Below, piece by piece: positions 1 to 6,925 of a DNA stretch of 18,775 nt. The stretch's first letter is position 1, and each line of letters starts with the position of its first letter. The position numbers were made by a program, and so were the translations under genes. Location: contig JANYHX010000084.1 in the NCBI GenBank assembly GCA_025362155.1, positions 1 through 18,775 on the forward strand, given 5' to 3'. Under the pieces are notes generated by a model. It was given only the letters and a program-made list of their open reading frames with translations. It made no database searches and was not told where the DNA came from. Source of the DNA: Gallionella sp. GTDB lineage: Bacteria > Pseudomonadota > Gammaproteobacteria > Burkholderiales > Gallionellaceae.

Positions 1-1084
1 GCTCGATATCCTCGCCAAGCCTGAGCGCGTCACGCAGATCATCCATGATGAACTGGTCGCGGTTAAGGCGCAGTTCGGCGACAAGCGCCGCAGCGAGATC
101 ATCACGCACACGCAGGACATGAGCATGGAAGACCTGATCGCGCCGGAGGAGGTGGTGGTCACCTTGTCGCATGGCGGCTACATGAAGTCGCAGCGTCTCG
201 ACGAATACAAAGCACAGAAGCGCGGCGGTCGCGGCAAGCAGGCCACCGCGACCAAGGAAGACGATTTTATCGACAACCTGTTCATCGCCAATACCCACAA
301 TTATATTTTGTGCTTTTCCAATCGCGGCCGCGTGTACTGGCTCAAGGTCTATGAAGTGCCGCAGGGCAGCCGTATTTCGCGCGGCAAGCCGATCGTGAAT
401 CTGTTGCCGCTGGAAAATGGCGAGAAGATCAACGCGGTGTTGCCGGTGACGGAATTCGTCGAAGATAAATATGTGTTCTTTGCTACCGCCAATGGCACGG
501 TCAAGAAGACTACGCTGAATGATTTTTCCCGTCCGATGAAGCGCGGCATTATTGCGATCAATCTGGACGACGATGATAAATTGATCGGGGTTGCTGTCAC
601 CGATGGCAAGCATGATGTGATGCTGTTCTCGAACGGCGGCAAGGCGGTGCGCTTCGACGAGAACGATGTGCGCCCGACCGGACGCGCGTCGCGCGGCGTG
701 CGCGGCATGAGGCTGGCCGCCAAGCAGCAGGTGATCTCATTACTGGTGGCCGAGAACGAACAGCAAAGCGTGTTGACCGCGACCGAAAATGGTTTTGGCA
801 AACGCAGCCCTATCATTGAATACACCCGCCATGGGCGTGGTACCCAAGGCATGATTGCGATCAAGACCACCCCGCGCAACGGCAAGGTAGTCGCCGCGAC
901 ACTGGTGAATGTCGAAGACGAGATCATGCTGATCGGCACCAGCGGCGTGCTGATCCGCACCCGCGTAAAAGAAATACGCGAGATGGGGCGTACCGCTCAA
1001 GGCGTCACGCTGATGAATGTGGAGAAGGGTGAAAAACTGGCGGGATTGAGCCGCATCGCTGAGCCGGAAGAAGAGGCTGAATAA
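1..1084 (+). CDS. gyrA: DNA gyrase subunit A, C-terminal part (5' truncated by window)
   Basis: GyrA is the DNA-cleaving and DNA-wrapping subunit of gyrase (A2B2), which introduces negative supercoils using ATP. The reading frame is open from base 2, well before the first ATG at 119, so the gene enters from the left. The visible N-terminal residues (LDILAKPERVTQII, then QFGDKRRSEI) are the end of the breakage-reunion domain. The C-terminal beta-pinwheel follows, with repeated blades such as VVTLSHGGYMK, FFATANGTVKKT and MLFSNGGKAVRF. The GyrA box QKRGGRG is encoded at 215-235; this motif separates gyrase from topoisomerase IV ParC and is needed for DNA wrapping. The protein ends in an acidic tail (EPEEEAE). 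Only 5 bp separate the TAA stop from the next start codon. Identification is firm; the catalytic Tyr and QRDR lie outside the window. Confidence 0.97.
   Translation, partial: LDILAKPERVTQIIHDELVAVKAQFGDKRRSEIITHTQDMSMEDLIAPEEVVVTLSHGGYMKSQRLDEYKAQKRGGRGKQATATKEDDFIDNLFIANTHNYILCFSNRGRVYWLKVYEVPQGSRISRGKPIVNLLPLENGEKINAVLPVTEFVEDKYVFFATANGTVKKTTLNDFSRPMKRGIIAINLDDDDKLIGVAVTDGKHDVMLFSNGGKAVRFDENDVRPTGRASRGVRGMRLAAKQQVISLLVAENEQQSVLTATENGFGKRSPIIEYTRHGRGTQGMIAIKTTPRNGKVVAATLVNVEDEIMLIGTSGVLIRTRVKEIREMGRTAQGVTLMNVEKGEKLAGLSRIAEPEEEAE
215..235 (+). other. GyrA box coding segment
   Basis: This segment encodes QKRGGRG, matching the family's GyrA-box pattern QRRGGKG with conservative changes. It lies in the first blade of the C-terminal domain and supports gyrA over parC. 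Confidence 0.85.
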
Positions 1085-1092
1085 ACGGCATG
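1079..1092 (+). repeat. Left copy of junction direct repeat
   Basis: GAATAAACGGCATG spans the gyrA stop codon and the start codon of the next gene. A copy differing by one missing A, GAATAACGGCATG, lies at 3268-3280 and ends in the serC start codon. The two copies bracket the AlbA_2/ParA gene pair exactly. I infer that the ancestral gyrA-serC junction was duplicated when the pair was inserted. Chance similarity of short spacers is possible. Confidence 0.55.
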
Positions 1093-2274
1093 TTGACTGA
1101 AGCGCAATTGATTGAATTGTTATCCGACATGGAGTCAGACAGAGTCGAGCGAACGATATCTGTGTCAGATACCGACAAGTTTTGCCAGGCAATTTGTGCA
1201 TTTGCCAATGATTTACCCAACCATCGTCAACCCGGATATTTATTGATCGGTGTCAGAGATGATGGCAGCTTGTCCGGGTTGAATGTGACGGATCGGTTAT
1301 TGCAAAATCTTGGAGCTATTCGATCAAATGGCAATGTATTATTTCCTCCAGTCATGTCGATAGCTAAATTCAGTTTGCAAGGTGGTGAGGTAGCGGTAGT
1401 TGAAGTTTTGCCATCGGATATGCCTCCTGTTCGTTACGACGGGCGGGTTTGGATTCGTGTTGGCCCGCGCAAGGCTATTGCCAATGAGCAAGAGGAGCGC
1501 ATTCTGAGCGAACGCCGCACTGCGTCAGTACGCCCTTTTGATGCGCGTCCTTGTGTCGAAGCGAAACTGGATGACTTGGCATTGGGGCAATTCGATGCGT
1601 ATCGTCGAGAAGCTGTGGATGCTGAAACCATTGCGGCCAATCACCGTGAAATTGAGCAGCAACTTGCGTCCCTCAGGATGTTCGATCTGCAACGTGCTTG
1701 CCCGACGTTTGCCGGGATTTTGTTGTTTGGTAAAAATCCTCGATTTTTTTTGTCAGGAACATATATCCAATATCTAAAATTGCCCGGCACGGATCTGACA
1801 GACATTCCCGAAGATCAGGCGGAAATATCGGGCGACTTGAATTCAATGCTGCGCGAACTGGAGTTAAGAGTTAAATCGTTTGTCCAAACTTCCATGCATC
1901 AAGTGACTTCGTTGGAGGAGCGATTGCTACCGGACTATCCCGAATGGGCGTTGCGTGAATTGTTGATGAATGCGGTCATGCATCGCAATTATGAAAGTAA
2001 TTCGCCGGTTCGTTTTTATGTATTCAGCGACCATATTGAGATTCAGAGTCCAGGTGGGCTATATGGTGAGGCTACGGTTAGTAACTTCCCAACACGTAAT
2101 AGTTATCGCAATCCGGTAATAGCTGAAGCAATGAAGTCGCTCGGGTTTGTTAATCGCTTTGGTTATGGTGTGCAGCGCGCTCAGGCATTGCTGAAAGAGA
2201 ACGGTAATTGCCCCGCTGAATTTTTGTTCGATGAACAGGCAGTGTTAGTCAAGATTTATAGGAGGAAGGTATGA
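1090..2274 (+). CDS. AlbA_2 (Schlafen-type) domain protein with C-terminal GHKL-like ATPase domain
   Basis: This 394-residue protein has the two-part layout of the family often annotated as 'ATP-binding protein/putative transcriptional regulator'. The N-terminal region (about 15-130) resembles an AlbA_2/Schlafen nucleic-acid-binding domain: ESDRVERTIS, then CAFANDLPNHRQPGYLLIGV and the DGRVWIRVGPR strand. The C-terminal region (about 285-385) resembles HATPase_c_4, with an N-box-like ELLMNAVMHRNY (290-301), a G1-like IQSPGGL (318-324) and a GFVNRFGYGVQRA segment (352-364). The middle part is a poorly typed linker. The start lies 5 bp after gyrA and has only a distant AGAGG (1072-1076), so expression may depend on coupling to gyrA. 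The stop overlaps the next ATG by 4 bp, indicating translational coupling with the ParA-like gene. Base composition is clearly more AT-rich than gyrA and serC, suggesting transfer. The biological role is unknown; regulation or defence are guesses. Confidence 0.85.
   Translation: MLTEAQLIELLSDMESDRVERTISVSDTDKFCQAICAFANDLPNHRQPGYLLIGVRDDGSLSGLNVTDRLLQNLGAIRSNGNVLFPPVMSIAKFSLQGGEVAVVEVLPSDMPPVRYDGRVWIRVGPRKAIANEQEERILSERRTASVRPFDARPCVEAKLDDLALGQFDAYRREAVDAETIAANHREIEQQLASLRMFDLQRACPTFAGILLFGKNPRFFLSGTYIQYLKLPGTDLTDIPEDQAEISGDLNSMLRELELRVKSFVQTSMHQVTSLEERLLPDYPEWALRELLMNAVMHRNYESNSPVRFYVFSDHIEIQSPGGLYGEATVSNFPTRNSYRNPVIAEAMKSLGFVNRFGYGVQRAQALLKENGNCPAEFLFDEQAVLVKIYRRKV
2260..2265 (+). promoter_or_regulatory. 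Strong Shine-Dalgarno for the ParA-like gene
   Basis: AGGAGG lies 5 bp before the ATG at 2271, inside the 3' end of the upstream gene. It supports this start and the ATGA stop/start overlap. Confidence 0.8.
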
Positions 2275-3254
2275 AAACAATAGCCTTCTTTAACAACAAA
2301 GGCGGCGTTGGGAAAACTTCCTTGGTGTATCACTTGGCGTGGATGTTTGCGGATCGTGGAATCAAAACGTTGGCGGTTGATCTTGATCCGCAGGCCAATC
2401 TGACATCCATGTTTCTGAAAGAAGAACGGCTGGAAGAATTGTGGCCGGACGGTGAGCATCCCAACACAGTTTATGGGGCGATTCGTCCAATTTTGAAGGG
2501 TGTTGGAGATATTGCCAATCCGCACATTGAAAAGATTACAGAAAAACTCGGGTTGATTCCTGGCGACCTTGGGTTATCCCGCTTTGAAGATAAACTCTCG
2601 GATGCATGGCCTCGTTGCCAATTGAGCGATGAATCTGCTTTTCGCACCATGACCGCCTTTCATCGTCTTGTGCAACATGGTACTGATCAGGGAGCGGAGT
2701 TGATATTGATTGACGTTGGCCCAAATCTGGGGGCAATTAATCGGTCAGCATTGATCGCCTCCGACCAAGTTTGTTTGCCGCTTGCACCTGATTTATTTTC
2801 TTTGCAAGGCCTCAAGAATCTTGGGCCAACACTGAATGAGTGGCGCGAGGTTTGGAAGGCTCTATTGGAAAAAGCCCCTGCGGATGTGCCGATGCCAAAA
2901 GGAACGATGCAACCTATAGGCTATATTGTTATGCAATACAGCATTTCAAATAGCCGTCCGGTGAAAGCGTATAAACGTTGGCTGGATAAGATTCCTCAAA
3001 CTTATCGTGAATCCGTGTTGACTGAGGATGCCGGGAGCAATATTCATGCGGTCGATGACCCGTATATGCTTGCACTGTTGAAGCATTATCGCAGCCTGAT
3101 GCCGATGGCGATGGAAGCGAACAAGCCGATTTTCTTTCTGAAATCTGCCGATGGTGCAATTGGATCACACCAAGAGGCAGTCTCCAGTTGTTATATGGAT
3201 TTTAAAAAACTGGCAGGTAAAATAGCCGCAAATGCAGGCATTGCATTTTCTTAA
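2271..3254 (+). CDS. ParA/MinD-family P-loop ATPase
   Basis: This 327-residue protein starts with the deviant Walker A motif of ParA/MinD ATPases: KGGVGKTS at residues 10-17, including the signature lysine at 10. Walker A' follows as VDLDPQANLT (36-45) and Walker B as LILIDVGPN (144-152). The APDLFSLQGLKNL segment (about 172-184) is also typical of ParA relatives. These ATPases dimerise on ATP and usually position DNA, proteins or complexes. No ParB gene or parS-like array is nearby, and the gene sits in a chromosomal biosynthetic operon, so plasmid partition is unlikely. It is coupled by 4 bp to the AlbA_2/GHKL gene, so the two products probably act together. The C-terminal part (about 215-327) has no motif I recognise and may contact the partner. 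Codon use is AT-rich like the upstream gene and unlike serC. Confidence 0.88.
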   Translation: MKTIAFFNNKGGVGKTSLVYHLAWMFADRGIKTLAVDLDPQANLTSMFLKEERLEELWPDGEHPNTVYGAIRPILKGVGDIANPHIEKITEKLGLIPGDLGLSRFEDKLSDAWPRCQLSDESAFRTMTAFHRLVQHGTDQGAELILIDVGPNLGAINRSALIASDQVCLPLAPDLFSLQGLKNLGPTLNEWREVWKALLEKAPADVPMPKGTMQPIGYIVMQYSISNSRPVKAYKRWLDKIPQTYRESVLTEDAGSNIHAVDDPYMLALLKHYRSLMPMAMEANKPIFFLKSADGAIGSHQEAVSSCYMDFKKLAGKIAANAGIAFS

Positions 3255-3267
3255 GACTATAAATAGG

Positions 3268-3280
3268 GAATAACGGCATG
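3268..3280 (+). repeat. Right copy of junction direct repeat
   Basis: GAATAACGGCATG ends with the serC ATG and matches 1079-1092 apart from one A. It marks the right border of the inserted gene pair. The serC Shine-Dalgarno AGGGAA (3265-3270) lies partly inside it. Confidence 0.55.
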
Positions 3281-4360
3281 ACGATTTACAACTTTAGCGC
3301 GGGTCCGGCGGTGTTGCCGAAGGAAGTATTGCAGCAGGCGCAGACTGAGATGCTCGACTGGCACGGCAGCGGTATGTCGGTGATGGAAATGTCGCATCGC
3401 GGCAAGGAGTACATGGGCATCCAGGCGCAGGCCGAAGCCGATCTGCGCGAGCTGATGGGCATACCCGCCAACTACAAGGTGCTGTTCCTGCAGGGCGGCG
3501 CCAGCCAGCAATTCGCGATGGTCCCGTTGAACCTGTTGCGCGGGAAGCTCTCTGCCGACTATGTGAACACCGGGGAGTGGTCGAAAAAGGCCATCAGTGA
3601 AGCGAAGAAGTTCAGCTATGTGAACGTGGTGGCAAATAATGCTGATAAGAATGGTAGCTATGTGCCGACGTTTGATAGCTGGAAGCTGGACAAGAATGCA
3701 GCCTATCTGCATTACACGCCGAACGAGACGATAGGCGGCGTTGAATTTAATTGGCTACCCTCTACTGGCAATGTACCGCTGGTGGCGGACATGTCGTCTA
3801 ATATCCTGTCGCGTGCGGTCGATGTGTCCAAATTCGGCTTGATCTATGCCGGCGCGCAAAAGAATATTGGCCCGGCGGGTCTGACCATCGTCATTGTGCG
3901 CGAGGACTTGATCGGGCATCCACCATCCGGTTTGCCGACCATGCTGGATTACAAGACCCATGCCGACAACGATTCGATGTACAACACGCCGCCGACCTAT
4001 GGCATTTATATCGCGGGTCTGGTATTCCAGATGTTGAAGCGCAAGGGCGGCATTGCGCAGATGGAAAAAACCAATATCGAAAAGGCCAAGTTGTTGTACG
4101 CCGCAATTGATGGCAGCAATGGTTTTTATCATTGCCCGGTGGCAACATCGGACCGCTCGCGCATGAACGTACCATTTACCCTCAAGGATGCGGATCTTGA
4201 TGGCGATTTCCTGAAGCAGGCCGAGGCGCGTGGCTTGTTGCAACTGAAAGGACATCGTTCGGTAGGCGGTATGCGCGCATCGATTTACAACGCAATGCCG
4301 CTCGAAGGCGTGCAGGCGTTGGTCAATTTCATGAACGAATTTTCTCGGAGCAAGGGTTGA
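3278..4360 (+). CDS. serC: Phosphoserine aminotransferase
   Basis: SerC transfers an amino group from glutamate to 3-phosphohydroxypyruvate, giving phosphoserine. It also makes 4-phosphohydroxythreonine for pyridoxal phosphate synthesis. The 360-residue length fits the family. It begins with the hallmark [11 protein letters not shown], followed by the HRGKEY segment and the phosphate/cofactor loop [13 protein letters not shown] (about 71-83). The PLP-binding lysine is K195 in [11 protein letters not shown]. The C-terminal [14 protein letters not shown] is also characteristic. AGGGAA lies 7 bp before the ATG. The last bases overlap the following dehydrogenase gene, so serC and the PGDH-like gene form a serine-synthesis pair. 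In many betaproteobacteria serC follows gyrA directly; here the AlbA_2/ParA pair separates them. Confidence 0.97.
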   Translation: MTIYNFSAGPAVLPKEVLQQAQTEMLDWHGSGMSVMEMSHRGKEYMGIQAQAEADLRELMGIPANYKVLFLQGGASQQFAMVPLNLLRGKLSADYVNTGEWSKKAISEAKKFSYVNVVANNADKNGSYVPTFDSWKLDKNAAYLHYTPNETIGGVEFNWLPSTGNVPLVADMSSNILSRAVDVSKFGLIYAGAQKNIGPAGLTIVIVREDLIGHPPSGLPTMLDYKTHADNDSMYNTPPTYGIYIAGLVFQMLKRKGGIAQMEKTNIEKAKLLYAAIDGSNGFYHCPVATSDRSRMNVPFTLKDADLDGDFLKQAEARGLLQLKGHRSVGGMRASIYNAMPLEGVQALVNFMNEFSRSKG

Positions 4361-5568
4361 GTATCGCAATGGTTAAAAAATCCGCAGGGCCTACTTTTCA
4401 GATACTGACACTGAACAAAATTGCCGCAGTTGGCTTGCATCGTTTTCCCGCCGAGCGTTATGTCTGCGGGACTGAAATTGCCGAGCCGGACGCCATTCTG
4501 GTGCGCTCGCAAAACATGCTGGAGATGAATATTCCTAAAACGGTGATGGCCGTCGCGCGCGCTGGGGCGGGAACCAACAATGTGCCGGTGAAAAAAATGA
4601 GCGAGCGCGGCGTGCCGGTGTTCAACGCGCCGGGTGCGAATGCCAACGCGGTGAAAGAGCTGGTTATCACCGGCATGCTGCTGGCCTCGCGCAACATTGT
4701 TCCAGCGCTACATTTCACCGCGAGCCTGCATGGCGACGACGCGACGCTGCACAAGCTGGTCGAAGACGGCAAAAAACATTATGCGGGCACCGAACTGCGC
4801 GGGCGCACACTGGGCATTATCGGCCTGGGCGCGATAGGCCGTCTGGTGGCCGATGCCGCCATCGGTCTGGGCATGAATGTGATTGGTTTCGATCCGGAGA
4901 TCACCGTGGATGCGGCGTGGAGTCTTCCCTCTCAGGTAAAGAAAGCACAGAGTATCGAAGACCTGCTCAAGCACAGCGATTTCACTTCGCTGCATGTGCC
5001 GCTGGTGGATGCGACGCGCAACCTGATCAACGAGAAGCGGGTGGCGGCGATGAAGGGCGGTAGCGTGCTGCTGAATTTTTCGCGCGATGCGATCGTCAAT
5101 GAAGATGCAATATTGGCCGGGCTGGCAAGCAAACATGTGCGCTGCTATGTGTGCGATTTCCCCAGCAACAAGACGCTCAATAATCCCGGCATCATCGCGC
5201 TGCCACACTTGGGCGCTTCTACACAGGAGGCTGAGGACAACTGCGCGGTGATGGTGGTCGAACAACTGCGCGATTTTCTTGAGCATGGCAACGTGGTCAA
5301 CACGGTGAACTTTCCGAATGTCAGCATGCCGCGCGAATCGGCATTTCGCCTCGCGATTGCCAATAGCAATGTGCCGAATATGCTGGGGCAGATTTCCACC
5401 ACGCTGGCCGCTGCGGACATCAACATCCATAACATGATGAACAAGTCGCGCGGGGAAATGGCTTACACATTGGTGGACACCGACAGCGCGATTCCCGCTA
5501 AACTGATCGCGCAAATCGCCGCTATTCCGGGCGTACTGATGGTGCGCGATTTACCTTTACGCGATTGA
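4357..5568 (+). CDS. serA: D-3-phosphoglycerate dehydrogenase-like D-isomer 2-hydroxyacid dehydrogenase with ACT domain
   Basis: This enzyme probably oxidises 3-phosphoglycerate to 3-phosphohydroxypyruvate, the substrate of the neighbouring SerC. Counted from the TTG, the NAD-binding motif GLGAIG is at 156-161 and ends in an Asp (D179) that favours NAD. R243 (NFSRDAIV) and H284 (PHLGAST) are two catalytic residues. The usual Glu between them is not seen: the segment reads CDFPSNKT, with Asn271 where E is normally expected. The C-terminus (about 331-403) looks like an ACT regulatory domain ([21 protein letters not shown]). At 403 residues it resembles the compact PGDHs lacking the extra intervening domain. 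The TTG at 4357 overlaps the serC stop and has GGAG 6 bp upstream; an in-frame ATG at 4369 (399 aa) is the alternative. The symbol rests on family and neighbour, not on tested activity. Confidence 0.88.
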   Translation: MSIAMVKKSAGPTFQILTLNKIAAVGLHRFPAERYVCGTEIAEPDAILVRSQNMLEMNIPKTVMAVARAGAGTNNVPVKKMSERGVPVFNAPGANANAVKELVITGMLLASRNIVPALHFTASLHGDDATLHKLVEDGKKHYAGTELRGRTLGIIGLGAIGRLVADAAIGLGMNVIGFDPEITVDAAWSLPSQVKKAQSIEDLLKHSDFTSLHVPLVDATRNLINEKRVAAMKGGSVLLNFSRDAIVNEDAILAGLASKHVRCYVCDFPSNKTLNNPGIIALPHLGASTQEAEDNCAVMVVEQLRDFLEHGNVVNTVNFPNVSMPRESAFRLAIANSNVPNMLGQISTTLAAADINIHNMMNKSRGEMAYTLVDTDSAIPAKLIAQIAAIPGVLMVRDLPLRD

Positions 5569-5599
5569 TCTATAACTTGTCGCACACACAAAAACCAAC

Positions 5600-6664
5600 A
5601 TGAGTGAGAAATTAAAACAGTTTCGTGAACAGATCGACAAGCTGGATGACGAGTTGTTGAAACTCGCTAATCAGCGTGCTGCGCTGGCGCAGCAGATTGG
5701 TCACCTCAAAGAGGATGGCGTGGTGTTGCGCCCCGAGCGCGAGGCTCAAGTATTGAATCGCCTGCAGAAAAAAAATAGCGGGCCATTGAGCAATGCTGCG
5801 GTTGCACAGCTATTCACCGAAATCATGTCGCAATGCCGCGCACTGGAAGCGCCGCTGAAAGTTGCCTACTTGGGTCCGCAAGGGACATTCACCGAGGCGG
5901 CTGCGCTGAAACGTTTTGGCAGTGCGATAAAAGAACAGTCATGCGCGACCATAGACGAGGTATTTCGTGCAGTTGCAGGTGGCACGGCACATTACGGACT
6001 GGCACCGGTGGAAAATTCCACGGAAGGCGCAGTGGGTCGCACGCTGGACCTGTTGATGGAAAGCACGCTGCAAATATGTGGCGAAGTGATGTTGCCGATA
6101 CATCAATGTTTGCTGGGTCAGCACAGCGAGTTAAGCACTATCAAGACGGTGTATTCGCATCCGCAATCGCTGGGCCAATGCCAAGGCTGGTTGAATACCC
6201 ATCTGCCGCATGCGGCGCGCATTCCTGTCGCCAGCAATGCCGAAGCGGCGCGGCTGGCCGCAGAAAATCCGCATAGCGCAGCGATTGCCGGCAGTCAGGC
6301 CGCGGCGCTGTTCGGCTTGAAAATATTGGTAGAAAACATTGAGGACGATGCCAGTAACACCACCCGTTTTCTGGTGCTGGGCAATCAACAGGTCGCGCCC
6401 TCGGGTAATGACAAAACTTCGCTGGTGATGTCTGCTGTAAATCGTCCCGGCGCGGTGCATGATCTACTGGTGCCGCTGGCCAAACACGGGGTCAGCATGA
6501 CCAAGCTGGAGTCGCGCCCGGCGCGCTCAGGGCTATGGGAATATGTGTTCTATATGGACATCGAAGGCCACCAGGCGGATGCCAAGGTAGCTGCCGCATT
6601 GACTGAACTCAAGCAAGTCGCCGCGTTTGTAAAGGTGCTGGGTTCGTACCCGATTGCCATTTAG
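5600..6664 (+). CDS. pheA: Bifunctional chorismate mutase/prephenate dehydratase (P-protein)
   Basis: PheA converts chorismate to prephenate and then to phenylpyruvate, the phenylalanine precursor. The 354-residue protein has three parts. An AroQ-type chorismate mutase covers about 1-85 (FREQIDKLDDELLKL; candidate active-site R9, R26, K37). A prephenate dehydratase domain covers about 87-265 (YLGPQGTFTEAA, PVENSTEG at 136-143 and the catalytic NTTRFLV at 253-259). An ACT domain follows from about 272, with NRPGAVHDLL and ESRP (304-307), which in the family bind phenylalanine for feedback inhibition. The gene starts 31 bp after the PGDH-like gene. No clear Shine-Dalgarno precedes the ATG (the leader is rich in A and C), so translation may be weak or structure-dependent. 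A hairpin-rich 261-bp gap follows. Confidence 0.97.
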   Translation: MSEKLKQFREQIDKLDDELLKLANQRAALAQQIGHLKEDGVVLRPEREAQVLNRLQKKNSGPLSNAAVAQLFTEIMSQCRALEAPLKVAYLGPQGTFTEAAALKRFGSAIKEQSCATIDEVFRAVAGGTAHYGLAPVENSTEGAVGRTLDLLMESTLQICGEVMLPIHQCLLGQHSELSTIKTVYSHPQSLGQCQGWLNTHLPHAARIPVASNAEAARLAAENPHSAAIAGSQAAALFGLKILVENIEDDASNTTRFLVLGNQQVAPSGNDKTSLVMSAVNRPGAVHDLLVPLAKHGVSMTKLESRPARSGLWEYVFYMDIEGHQADAKVAAALTELKQVAAFVKVLGSYPIAI

Positions 6665-6689
6665 TAGACCGTTCCAGCAAATCAGATAA

Positions 6690-6718
6690 GGGCAGCTCTA
6701 AAAATTCAGAGTTCGCCC
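6690..6718 (+). repeat. Hairpin-forming intergenic repeat, copy 1
   Basis: GGGCAGCTCT (6690-6699) can pair with AGAGTTCGCCC (6708-6718) around an 8-nt AT-rich loop, with one bulged C and one G-U pair. No T-run follows, so it is not a classic terminator. The core GGCAGCTCTAAAAATTCA resembles GGTAGTTCTATAAATTCA at 10016-10033, pointing to a dispersed intergenic repeat family. Confidence 0.45.
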
Positions 6719-6749
6719 AAATGCAAGGCGCGGAAAAAATTTTAGTTCC

Positions 6750-6769
6750 AGCTAACCTAAAGGTTACCT
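6750..6769. promoter_or_regulatory. 20-bp imperfect palindrome, possible operator
   Basis: AGCTAACCT, AA, AGGTTACCT form a dyad with 8 of 9 pairs matching (only 6752/6767 mismatched). It lies about 160 bp before hisC, upstream of the weak promoter-like pair at 6782-6811. Its size and symmetry suit a dimeric regulator, but it does not match a site I can name. Confidence 0.35.
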
Positions 6770-6845
6770 TACACTGAAACTTTGTTTTGCCGCCCCGCAT
6801 ATGGGTTATATGTAAGCAAGAAATTTTTTATGCAACGCAGCATAA

Positions 6846-6887
6846 CCAGCCACTTGGTTGCCGTTTTTTGGCAACTTAGTGGAATGG
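6846..6887 (+). promoter_or_regulatory. Long composite hairpin in the presumed hisC leader
   Basis: Three stacked stems pair around a T-rich loop: CCA/TGG (6846-6848 with 6885-6887), CCACT/AGTGG (6850-6854 with 6878-6882) and GTTGCC/GGCAAC (6857-6862 with 6870-6875). The interruptions are one 2x2 and one 1x2 internal loop; the loop is GTTTTTT. It ends 38 bp before the hisC ATG. No U-tract follows, so a leader structure or protein target is more likely than a terminator. Confidence 0.5.
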
Positions 6888-6925
6888 CTAGTAGTTTAAT
6901 CAGTTGGGATGAAATCTGGGTTTTT

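Larger units (their letters stand above)
6665..6925 (+). other. Structured intergenic region between pheA and hisC
   Basis: This 261-bp gap breaks an otherwise compact operon. It holds a repeat/hairpin (6690-6718), a 20-bp imperfect palindrome (6750-6769) and a long composite hairpin (6846-6887). A weak sigma70-like pair, TTGTTT (6782-6787) and TTATAT (6806-6811) with 18 bp spacing, could start transcription of hisC. The hisC frame is open upstream to a TTG at 6782, but the 48 extra residues do not look like HisC. Confidence 0.5.

Noticed and set aside
349..960. Long antisense ORF (203 codons) inside gyrA
   Set aside because: It mirrors the high-GC gyrA coding frame, has no RBS or family motif, and overlaps a certain gene completely.
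2271..3254. Plasmid or chromosome partition locus
   Set aside because: The ATPase is ParA-like but there is no ParB gene or centromere-like repeat array, and the partner gene is an AlbA_2/GHKL protein.
4708..5514. 268-codon antisense ORF within the PGDH-like gene
   Set aside because: His/Arg/Gln-rich shadow translation with no domain; the + strand frame carries clear Rossmann and ACT motifs.
5833..6276. 147-codon + strand ORF in another frame of pheA
   Set aside because: The pheA frame is continuous with all dehydratase motifs through this stretch, so this is a shadow frame and not evidence of a frameshift.
6846..6887. Rho-independent terminator at the hisC leader hairpin
   Set aside because: The T-run is in the loop, not after the stem, so the classic terminator arrangement is missing.
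6782..6925. N-terminal extension of HisC from TTG 6782
   Set aside because: The 48 residues resemble translated leader DNA, run through a strong hairpin, and the known family start MNYSELAP-like falls at 6926.
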